This document shows, piece by piece, positions 57,495 to 64,000 of a stretch of DNA of 64,000 bases. Position numbers and translations under genes: made by a program. The stretch is from Limimaricola cinnabarinus LL-001 (GTDB lineage: Bacteria > Pseudomonadota > Alphaproteobacteria > Rhodobacterales > Rhodobacteraceae). The DNA lies in the NCBI RefSeq assembly GCF_000466965.1, contig NZ_BATB01000003.1:62001-126000 (forward strand), in the 5' to 3' direction. Each line of letters begins with the position of its first letter. Position 1 is the first letter of the stretch. Below the pieces are notes generated by a model. The model ran no database searches and was not told where the DNA came from. It worked only from the letters and a program-made list of their open reading frames with translations.

Positions 57495-58088
57495 ATGATG
57501 AAAATTGTCGGCATCATCGTCGCCGCGGTGCTCGCGGTTGTCGTGGTGACAAGCATCTGGGGCGGCGACGACGCCGAGGTCACAACGAACTCCGCGATCA
57601 ATGACGACGGCATCGATCAACTGGCCGAACCCCCCGCCGCCGATATCGTGGATGAAGAGGCCGAAGCGCCCGCCGCCGATATCGAACCCAATGATGAAAT
57701 GGGCGAAATCACCCCGCCCGAAGGGGACGTTGCAGCGGATGCCGAGGCCCTGACCGAAGAGGTCGAGGCCGAGACCATGCCCGCGCCCGAGGGCACCGAG
57801 CCGGTGGTCATGCTCGACGACGAGGCCTTGGCCGAAGAGGTCGAGAACGCCGCCGAAGCCGCAGCCGACACCGAGGTCGCCGGGACCAACGAAGGTCTCG
57901 CGATCCTCGAAGAGGCGTTGCGCCCCGAAAGCTTCGACTACGAGGCCGTGCAGCAGGCGATCTCCGACAGCGCGCTTGAGGTCACTCGCAGGGAGCAGCT
58001 GGCCAACGCGCTCGAACGCGCGCGTCGCTATCCCGCGATCCGCGATTCGCTGCTCGAGGACATTCGCGCCGAGCTGGGCGTCGAGTGA
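57495..58088 (+). CDS. Membrane-anchored acidic protein, unknown
   Basis: 197 residues. A single N-terminal membrane segment (MMKIVGIIVAAVLAVVVVTS) is followed by an acidic Ala/Glu/Asp region and a C-terminal helical part (GLAILEEALRPESFDYEAVQ, ANALERARRYPAIRDS). The charge pattern suggests the acidic part is in the periplasm or extends from the membrane. AAGGA is 8 bases upstream of the ATG at 57495. It is divergent from infC and has its own terminator. No family recognised. Confidence 0.65.
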   Translation: MMKIVGIIVAAVLAVVVVTSIWGGDDAEVTTNSAINDDGIDQLAEPPAADIVDEEAEAPAADIEPNDEMGEITPPEGDVAADAEALTEEVEAETMPAPEGTEPVVMLDDEALAEEVENAAEAAADTEVAGTNEGLAILEEALRPESFDYEAVQQAISDSALEVTRREQLANALERARRYPAIRDSLLEDIRAELGVE

Positions 58089-58133
58089 TCGCAGCCGCGG
58101 CCCGCATGCCGGGCCGCGCCCCCCGCAATCGAA

Positions 58134-58163
58134 GACGCCGCGCGGAGCGATCCGCGCGGCGTC
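58134..58163. terminator. Terminator after the acidic membrane protein
   Basis: Perfect 13-bp stem GACGCCGCGCGGA / TCCGCGCGGCGTC with a GCGA loop, then GTCGTTT on the plus strand. It also faces the end of fpr on the other strand. Confidence 0.85.
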
Positions 58164-58193
58164 GTCGTTTCCGGCGTTCGTCCCCGGTCGGGA

Positions 58194-59024
58194 TCAGCCG
58201 ACGAAGGCCTTCTCGATCACGAACTCGGCCGGATCGGAATTGGCACCCTCGCGCAGACCCGCCTGTTCCAGAAGCGCCTTGATGTCGAGGTTAAAGCCGA
58301 GGCTGCCGCAGACCATCGCGCGGTCGGTCTCGGGATCGAGCGCCGGCACCCCGAGATCCGAGAACAGCTCGCCATTCTCGATGAGATGGGTGATGCGGCC
58401 CATCTTCGCGCTCTCCTCGCGCGTCGTGGTCGGGTAGTAGACCAGCTTGTCGAGGTTCTCCTCGCCGATCAGCTCGCGCAGCATCTCGTTGGTCTTGACG
58501 CTCTCCACCAGCTCGCGGCCATAGGTCAGCTCGGCCACGTCGCGGCAGGTGTGGGTGACGATGACCTGTTCGAACTTCTCGAAGGTCTCGGGGTCGCGCA
58601 GCAGCGAGGCGAAGGGCGCGAAACCGGTGCCGGTCGAGAACAGCCACAGCCGCTTGCCGGGGATCAGAGCGTCATGCACCAGCGTGCCTACCGGCTTGGG
58701 GCGCAGGATGATATGGTCACCCTCCTGAATGTGCTGCAGCTTGGAGGTGAGCGGGCCGTCGGCAACTTTGATCGAGTAGAACTCCAGCTCCTCGTCCCAG
58801 TTGGGGGAGGCGATGGAATAGGCGCGCATGAGCGGCTTGCCGTTGTCGCCCATCAGGCCGATCATCACGAACTCGCCCGAGCGGAAGCGCAAGCTCGCCG
58901 GCCGGGTGATCCGGAAGGAGAACAGGCTGTCGGTGTAGTGACGCACGGCGGTGACGACCTGCGCATCGGGAGATTGGGCCACGCGGGCGGCGTTGGTCTG
59001 GGTCACTGGGCTTTGCTCGGTCAT
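58194..59024 (-). CDS. fpr: Ferredoxin--NADP+ reductase
   Basis: 276 residues, bacterial type. FAD-binding LMRAYSIASPNWDEELEFYS, NADP-binding LWLFSTGTGFAPFASLLRDP, and the C-terminal AFVG end of bacterial FprA-type enzymes. It moves electrons between NADPH and ferredoxin. It is the last gene of the DUF2849-cysI-cysH-DUF934 line, 52 bases after DUF934, so it may feed reduced ferredoxin to the sulfite reductase. The start at 59024 is the first Met with a family match. Confidence 0.92.
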   Translation of the reverse strand: MTEQSPVTQTNAARVAQSPDAQVVTAVRHYTDSLFSFRITRPASLRFRSGEFVMIGLMGDNGKPLMRAYSIASPNWDEELEFYSIKVADGPLTSKLQHIQEGDHIILRPKPVGTLVHDALIPGKRLWLFSTGTGFAPFASLLRDPETFEKFEQVIVTHTCRDVAELTYGRELVESVKTNEMLRELIGEENLDKLVYYPTTTREESAKMGRITHLIENGELFSDLGVPALDPETDRAMVCGSLGFNLDIKALLEQAGLREGANSDPAEFVIEKAFVG

Positions 59025-59076
59025 GTCTTTCTCGCTCGGCTCGAATAGGGGAGGGGGCGGGCGGCGTAAAGGCGGC

Positions 59077-59484
59077 TCAGCCGCGCAGCCGCGCCTGATA
59101 GTCGTGGGCTTTCCAGTCGGCGCGGGCCAGCCACTGATCCTCGGGCTGGCGCTGGGCCAGATCATCGGAGATCTCGACCTCGTCGAAACCCGAACGCCGG
59201 GCCATGGCGTATTGATCCGCGATCACGTGACCGGTCGCGCGCAGCCGACCGGTAAAGCCCAAGGAGCGCAGGTCGCGCCCATGGGTGAAGCCGCGCCCGT
59301 CCGAAAAGGCGGGGAAGGTCACGCGGATCGCCGCGACCTCGCCCAGCCGACCCACCAACGTGCGCGGATCGTCGGCGGGCGCGATCTCGATCGCGGTGTC
59401 CTCGGCGCTCGCCTCGGCCAGCGGCACGAAGCCGCCTTCGAAATCATCGGGGTCAAAGCCCTTGTCGGTCACGATCACGGTCAT
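59077..59484 (-). CDS. DUF934 family protein of the sulfur operon
   Basis: 135 residues. VRVTFPAFSDGRGFTHGRDL-like stretch (here IRVTFPAFSDGRGFTHGR) and LGFTGRLRATGHVIADQYA identify DUF934, which travels with cysH and cysI in many proteobacteria. No catalytic motif is known. The start at 59484 is 49 bases after cysH. The role is probably an accessory of sulfate assimilation. Confidence 0.88.
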   Translation of the reverse strand: MTVIVTDKGFDPDDFEGGFVPLAEASAEDTAIEIAPADDPRTLVGRLGEVAAIRVTFPAFSDGRGFTHGRDLRSLGFTGRLRATGHVIADQYAMARRSGFDEVEISDDLAQRQPEDQWLARADWKAHDYQARLRG

Positions 59485-59533
59485 CTCATCCTCTCGGGGC
59501 CGCGCCCCTGTCTGCTTGCGGTCCGGTGCGGTT

Positions 59534-60277
59534 TCAGGCGTCGGCGGGCTTGCCGCGCACCATTCTGCCATTCACGAAGTGGATGCCGCATTCTTCCTTG
59601 TCGCTGTCGCGCCAGCGCCCTGCGCGGGGGTCTTCGCCCGCCGCCACCTTGCTGGTGCAGGGCGCGCAACCGATCGACGGATAGCCTTGGGCCACCAGCG
59701 GGTGCCGCGGCAGGCGGTTCTCGGCGATATAGTCCTGCAGGTCGCTGCTGGTCCAGTGGGCCAGCGGGTTGATCTTGATCCGCAGGTCGTCCTCGTTCTC
59801 GAAGAACTCCAGCGCCGCGCGGGTCTTGCCCTGGTAGCGTTTGCGTCCGGTGATCCAGCTGTCGAAACCGGAAAGCGCGCGCTGAAGCGGCTCGGTCTTG
59901 CGGATGGCGCAGCACAGATCGGTGTTCGAACGATGCAGCAAGTTCTCGGGGTCATGCTCGGCCAACGCCTCGGGACGGGCCTTGATGGTCCGCATGTCGG
60001 TAAAGCGCAGCCGCTCCGCGAGATCCTGCTGATAGGCGAGGGTCTCGGGAAACAGCATCTCGGTGTCGACGAAAAGCACCGGCGTGGTGCGATCGATCAC
60101 CGAAACGAGGTGCAGGAGCACGACCGATTCCGCACCGAAGGAGCTGACCATGGCGATCCGCCCGAGCGCATGCTCGGACAGGGCCTTTTCAAGCACCGCC
60201 GTCGCCCCATGGTGGCGGTAGCGGGCGTTCAGCTCGGCGACGGTCTCGTCGATGCGATGCGGCGTCTCATGCAGCAT
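59534..60277 (-). CDS. cysH: Assimilatory adenylylsulfate (APS) reductase, CysH
   Basis: 247 residues. PP-loop SSFGAES (45-51), and four Cys in the pattern LCC (Cys122, Cys123) and CAPC (Cys204, Cys207). These four bind a [4Fe-4S] cluster, the mark of APS reductase, in contrast to cluster-free PAPS reductases. The terminal KEECGIH with Cys230 is the catalytic cysteine. It reduces APS to sulfite with thioredoxin. It overlaps cysI by 11 bases. Confidence 0.94.
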   Translation of the reverse strand: MLHETPHRIDETVAELNARYRHHGATAVLEKALSEHALGRIAMVSSFGAESVVLLHLVSVIDRTTPVLFVDTEMLFPETLAYQQDLAERLRFTDMRTIKARPEALAEHDPENLLHRSNTDLCCAIRKTEPLQRALSGFDSWITGRKRYQGKTRAALEFFENEDDLRIKINPLAHWTSSDLQDYIAENRLPRHPLVAQGYPSIGCAPCTSKVAAGEDPRAGRWRDSDKEECGIHFVNGRMVRGKPADA

Positions 60278-61949
60278 CGGCCCGCTCCCGTTTCGCCTCT
60301 TGCTCGGGATAGAGCACCGACTTGAACGGCGCGGGCCCGAGGCGGCGATAGGCGGCGAGGAACGTCTCGTCGGGGCTTGAGCGCAGGTCGAGATAGCCCA
60401 GCACCAGCCGCTCGACCGCAGGCACGATCTCCTCGGCCGAGAAGCCGGGGCCGGCACGCTCGCCGATGCTCGCGGTTTCGTCGCCCGAGCCGCCCAGCGT
60501 CACCTGGTAGTTCTCGACGCCGGCGCGGTCGAGGCCGAGGATGCCGATATGGCCGACATGGTGATGGCCGCAGGCGTTGATGCAGCCCGAGATCTTGATC
60601 TTGAGCGGGCCCACGTCGTGCTCGAGCTTCAACTCCTCGAAGCGCAGCGCGATCTGCTGGGCCACCGGGATCGAGCGGGCGGTGGCCAGCGCGCAGTAAT
60701 CCATGCCGGGGCAGGCGATGATGTCCGACACCAGCCCGATATTGGCGGTGGCGAGGCCGTGCTCGCGCAGCTTGGCGTGCAGCTTGGGCAGGTCCGATTT
60801 GTGGACATGCGGCAGGATCACGTTCTGCTCGTGGCTGATGCGCAACTCGTTATGGCCGTAAAGATCGGCGAGATCGGCCAGCACGCGCATCTGCTCGGCG
60901 GTGGCGTCGCCAGGCGTCTCGCCATGCTTTTTGAGCGAGACCGAAACGATGGCATAACCTTCGGCGCGATGCGCGGTCAGGTTGGTGTCGGCCCATGAGC
61001 GGAACAGCGCATCGGCGGCATAGGCGTCGTCGTAGGCTTTGAGCGGTGCGTTGCGCCACGCGGGCGGGGCGAATTGCGCGCGGATCTCCTCGAAGAGCTT
61101 CACGTCCACGCCCGAAAAGGCGGGCTTGGTGCGGGCGAACTGCTCGTTCACCGCGTCGCGGAACGCCTCGAGGCCGTTCTCGAAAACGGTGATCTTGATG
61201 CGTGCCTTGTACTTGTTGTCGCGCCGGCCCAGCAGGTTGTAGGCGGCAACGATCGCCTCGCAATAGGGCAGCAGGTCGTCTTGGGAGACGAACTCCTCGA
61301 TCACCTTGCCGATCATCGGGGTCCGGCCGAGACCGCCGCCCACGAGCAGCTTGTAGCCGATCTCGCCATGGGCGTTCTTAACGATCTGGATGCCGATGTC
61401 ATGCGCTTGGATCACCGCGCGGTCATGCGCGGCGCCGGTGACGGCAATCTTGAACTTGCGCGGCAGGAACTGGAATTCCGGGTGATCGGTGGACCACTGG
61501 CGCAACAGCTCGGCCACGGGGCGCGGATCGGCGATCTCGTCGGCGGCGGCACCGGCGAAGTGATCGGCGGTCACGTTGCGGATCGTGTTGCCAGAGGTCT
61601 GGATCGCGTGCAGGCCGACATCGGCCAGCGCCTGCAGCATCTCGGGCACGTCGCGCAGCGCCGGCCAGTTGTACTGGATGTTCTGACGGGTGGTGAAATG
61701 GCCGTAGCCGCGGTCCCACTTCTCGGCCAGAAGCGCCAGCGTGCGCATCTGGTCGGAATTGAGCGTGCCGTAAGGGATCGCCACGCGCAGCATGTAGGCG
61801 TGCAGCTGCAGGTACAGCCCGTTCATCAGGCGCAGCGGACGGAACTCGTCCTCTGTGAGCGAGCCGTCGATCCGGCGTTCCACCTGGCCGCGAAACTGGT
61901 TGACGCGCTCTTGGACGAAGGCGCGGTCGAAGTCGTTGTAATGATACAT
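60267..61949 (-). CDS. cysI: Ferredoxin-type nitrite/sulfite reductase, CysI
   Basis: 560 residues. Siroheme and [4Fe-4S] cysteines are in the C-terminal half: ACPGMDYCALATARSIP (Cys-x5-Cys) and SGCINACGHHHVGHIG (Cys-x3-Cys). An N-terminal GYGHFTTRQNIQYNWP is typical. It reduces sulfite to sulfide (or nitrite to ammonia). DUF2849 lies 2 bases upstream. Context (cysH, DUF934) favours sulfite. Confidence 0.93.
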   Translation of the reverse strand: MYHYNDFDRAFVQERVNQFRGQVERRIDGSLTEDEFRPLRLMNGLYLQLHAYMLRVAIPYGTLNSDQMRTLALLAEKWDRGYGHFTTRQNIQYNWPALRDVPEMLQALADVGLHAIQTSGNTIRNVTADHFAGAAADEIADPRPVAELLRQWSTDHPEFQFLPRKFKIAVTGAAHDRAVIQAHDIGIQIVKNAHGEIGYKLLVGGGLGRTPMIGKVIEEFVSQDDLLPYCEAIVAAYNLLGRRDNKYKARIKITVFENGLEAFRDAVNEQFARTKPAFSGVDVKLFEEIRAQFAPPAWRNAPLKAYDDAYAADALFRSWADTNLTAHRAEGYAIVSVSLKKHGETPGDATAEQMRVLADLADLYGHNELRISHEQNVILPHVHKSDLPKLHAKLREHGLATANIGLVSDIIACPGMDYCALATARSIPVAQQIALRFEELKLEHDVGPLKIKISGCINACGHHHVGHIGILGLDRAGVENYQVTLGGSGDETASIGERAGPGFSAEEIVPAVERLVLGYLDLRSSPDETFLAAYRRLGPAPFKSVLYPEQEAKRERADAA

Positions 61950-61951
61950 GC

Positions 61952-62251
61952 TCAGAGCTCCACTTGCTTGCCGTGGGCATAGTTCGACGGCCCGCGTGTG
62001 CGGAAGGTTTCGCGAAAATGCGTCGGCTCGGGGCCTTGGGCGCCCGCCACGGCATCGGCGAGATAGGGGCCGACGACGGTGGCCGCGTCCGACTGCGCGG
62101 TGAGCAGCCGCAGTTCGGCATGGGCCTCCTCGTCGAGCAGTTCGGCCTCGCGCATGTCCGGGGTCCAGCGTCCCTCGGCGGTCAGCCAGACGGCGTCACC
62201 TTCGAGAAGGCGGTTGGCGGTCACGACCTTGGGCGTGAACTTGCGGGGCAT
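61952..62251 (-). CDS. DUF2849 protein, small partner of CysI
   Basis: 99 residues. VVTANRLLEGDAVWLTAEGRW at the start matches DUF2849, which precedes cysI in many alphaproteobacteria. It ends 2 bases before cysI. No catalytic motif is visible. It is first in the line of sulfur genes and divergent from the Lrp-type regulator. Confidence 0.9.
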   Translation of the reverse strand: MPRKFTPKVVTANRLLEGDAVWLTAEGRWTPDMREAELLDEEAHAELRLLTAQSDAATVVGPYLADAVAGAQGPEPTHFRETFRTRGPSNYAHGKQVEL

Positions 62252-62392
62252 GGCGCGATCTCCGTCTTGTGTTCAGGGGCTGATATAGGACAGATGTCTT
62301 GCTTTTGGCCACCCATCGGGGCAGATAAGGAATGCGTGTTCCGCCATGGGCAATTGGGGGGACATGCGTTCCAGATTGGAGGAGAGCCGCGA
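62252..62392. promoter_or_regulatory. Divergent control region, sulfur operon and Lrp-type regulator
   Basis: 141 bases. It must hold both promoters. GGAA-TGCGTG-TTCC is a short dyad near 62330-62343, and TTCCAGATTGGA another near 62370. Either could be a site for the regulator. No firm promoter is called. Confidence 0.4.
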
Positions 62393-62854
62393 ATGTCGTT
62401 CCAGCCCGATGAGATCGACCGGAAGATCCTGATCGAGTTGCAGCGCGATGCGGGCCGGTCGCTCGACGACATCGCCAAGGCGGTGGGGTCGTCCAAGACG
62501 CCGGTCTGGAACCGGATCCGCAAGATGCGCGAGCGTGGCATCATCGGACCGCAGACCGTCATCCTCGATGCCGAGGCGCTGGGCTTCGAGGCCTGCTTCT
62601 TCGTGTTGATCCGCACGAGCGCGCATGAGGCCGATTGGCAGGCCAAGTTCCTCGCCACACTGCGCGACCGCCCGGAGGTGCAGGAGGCTCACCGGCTGGC
62701 GGGCGACATCGATTACATCCTCAAGGTGCGGGTGCGCAACGCGCGCGCCTATGACGCCTTCTATCAGGCTCTGATCGCCGAGGTGCGGGTGCAGAGCGTC
62801 ACTGCGCTCCTGTCGATGGAGGAGATCAAGTCGACGGTGGCGCTGCCGCTCTGA
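62393..62854 (+). CDS. Lrp/AsnC-family transcriptional regulator
   Basis: 153 residues. HTH part: DEIDRKILIELQRDAGRSLD and VGSSKTPVWNRIRKMRERGII, then the RAM domain (EVQEAHRLAGDIDYILKVRV). GGAGGAGAG is just upstream of the start. Divergence from DUF2849-cysI suggests it may control the sulfur operon in response to an amino acid such as cysteine, as regulators at this place often do. The target is inferred. Confidence 0.88.
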   Translation: MSFQPDEIDRKILIELQRDAGRSLDDIAKAVGSSKTPVWNRIRKMRERGIIGPQTVILDAEALGFEACFFVLIRTSAHEADWQAKFLATLRDRPEVQEAHRLAGDIDYILKVRVRNARAYDAFYQALIAEVRVQSVTALLSMEEIKSTVALPL

Positions 62855-62861
62855 ACTGGTC

Positions 62862-64000
62862 TCAGAACGCGCGGACCGTCAGCTTCTCCAGCCCGTGGAA
62901 ATGATAGAGATCGGCGTAGCGCGGCGGCTCGGCGAGCTTGAGGTCGGGGCAGTGCCGCATCAGGGATGTGAGGGCGATCCGCATCTCCAGCCGCGCCAGC
63001 GGGGCGCCGACGCAAAAATGGATGCCCGCGCCGAAGCCCAGATGCGCGGGCCCCTCGCGGCGCGGGTCGAAGCGATGCGGGTCGATATAGGCCGCGGGGT
63101 CGCGGTTGGCCGCGCCGAGCAGGCAGGCGATCCGGTCGCCGCGTGCGAAGCGGTGCCCGAGGATCTCCAGATCCTCATAGACCCATCGGGTGAACATGTG
63201 CAGCGGCGGATCGAGCCTGAGCAGCTCCTCGATGCAGGGCGCGTCGATCTCGCGGTGATCCTGTTCGAGCAGCGTCTTTACCGCGTTGCCCAAGCTGTGC
63301 ACCGTCGCCTCGTGGCCCGCGTTCAGCAGCAGGATGCAGGTCGAGACCAACTCCTCGGTGGTGAGTTTCTCGCCCTTTTCCTCGGCGGCGATCAACTCCG
63401 AGATCAGGTCGTCACCGGGGCTGCGCCGCTTGTCAGCGATATAGACGGCGAGAAAGTCGCAGAACGCCTGCGTCGCCATCTCGGCGGCGTCCTCCATGGT
63501 GCGGGTGCGGCCTGCCTGATACATGCCGACCATGGCGTTGGACCAGGCCAGCAGATCGTCGGCCCGGCTTTCGGGCAGGCCCATGAGACGGGCGATGACG
63601 ATGACCGGCACCTGCCGCGCATAGGTGTCGAGAAGGTCGAACGGCCCTTGCGGAAACCCGTCGATCAGCCGGTGGCACAGCGCCTCGATCTCGGGCGCGA
63701 GGGCGTTGACGCGCCGCGAAGTGAAGGCGCGCAGCACCAGACCGCGCAGCCGCGTGTGGGCGGGCGGCTCCAGTTCCAGCATCGAATGCGCCTCGCAGGC
63801 GTAGAAGGCCGAGAGATGGTCGGGGATCTCGGCCGCGTGCTCCACCGGCGCCTCGCGGCCCATGCGCCGGTCGCGCAGCACCAGCGACACCGCCTCGTGC
63901 GTGGTGGCGCAGGCCATGCCGTAATCGGTCCAGCGGAACAATGGCCCCGTCGCCCTTGCCCGGTCGTAGAACGGGTAGGGGTCCTGCACAAAGGCGGTCT
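62862..64000 (-). CDS. Cytochrome P450 (5' end outside the window)
   Basis: At least 379 residues, all but the first few. I-helix LLLNAGHEATVHSLG with the acid-alcohol pair, ExxR in EELLRLDPP, and heme-binding FGAGIHFCVGAPLARLE. It oxidises a hydrophobic substrate with electrons from a ferredoxin. The frame is open to the right edge, where AFVQDPYPFYDRAR is read; a start some residues upstream is expected. No ferredoxin or reductase pair is seen next to it, except fpr in the next operon. Convergent with the regulator, 7 bases apart. Confidence 0.93.
   Translation of the reverse strand, partial: TAFVQDPYPFYDRARATGPLFRWTDYGMACATTHEAVSLVLRDRRMGREAPVEHAAEIPDHLSAFYACEAHSMLELEPPAHTRLRGLVLRAFTSRRVNALAPEIEALCHRLIDGFPQGPFDLLDTYARQVPVIVIARLMGLPESRADDLLAWSNAMVGMYQAGRTRTMEDAAEMATQAFCDFLAVYIADKRRSPGDDLISELIAAEEKGEKLTTEELVSTCILLLNAGHEATVHSLGNAVKTLLEQDHREIDAPCIEELLRLDPPLHMFTRWVYEDLEILGHRFARGDRIACLLGAANRDPAAYIDPHRFDPRREGPAHLGFGAGIHFCVGAPLARLEMRIALTSLMRHCPDLKLAEPPRYADLYHFHGLEKLTVRAF

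Overview
The window is GC-rich, almost fully coding alphaproteobacterial chromosome, most likely from the Rhodobacterales (Rhodobacter/Roseobacter group). The evidence is an opgG-opgI-opgH-opgC glucan operon, a phenylacetate operon with PaaX, a DUF2849-cysI-cysH-DUF934 sulfur operon, a TrpD2-like/cysG pair, and small proteins and OmpA/PAPS-labelled proteins of the kind seen in that order. No phage, insertion sequence, CRISPR array or rRNA was seen. There are two tRNA genes.

Layout. 0-7 kb: tRNA-Gly, lldD, trpA, a VOC protein, ychF, then a DUF4130-UdgX DNA-repair fusion paired with a radical SAM protein. 7-10.7 kb: tRNA-Ser and a secondary-metabolite operon (type III polyketide synthase, methyltransferase, FAD oxidoreductase). 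10.6-21.5 kb: aryl-CoA catabolism, paaX-paaABCDE-paaZ followed by a fused indolepyruvate ferredoxin oxidoreductase, with paaI upstream. This set can take aromatic amino acids as aryl-pyruvates to arylacetyl-CoA and then through epoxidation and ring opening. 21.7-27.6 kb: a dipeptide ABC importer (dppABCDF). 27.8-32.8 kb: an unknown membrane protein and nadABC (de novo NAD). 32.8-39.5 kb: periplasmic glucan operon and a PAS histidine kinase. 39.7-42 kb: DoeA-like M24 peptidase with an ArgE-like deacylase. 42-48.6 kb: PCuAC copper chaperone, TrpD2-like protein, truncated CysG, L,D-transpeptidase, then copZ / copA-cueR copper export. 48.6-53 kb: dnaB, pyrE, pyrC and a conserved unknown. 53-58 kb: an OmpA protein with an Ala/acidic repeat, an XdhC-family protein, infC and an acidic anchored protein. 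58-64 kb: fpr, DUF934, cysH, cysI and DUF2849 (assimilatory sulfate reduction), an Lrp-type regulator and a cytochrome P450 cut by the window edge.

Quality caution. Six genes (type III PKS, ior, dppF, dppA, trpD2-like, copA three times) are interrupted by what look like single missing G or C bases. On both sides of each break the protein continues in another frame with all family motifs intact. This pattern suggests base-calling or assembly errors more than gene decay. These genes are listed as one CDS each with the break position.

The least explained pieces are the UdgX fusion with its radical SAM partner, the type III PKS cluster, the DoeA-like/ArgE-like pair without visible ectoine genes, the copper intergenic palindrome, and an apparent AUA start codon for infC.
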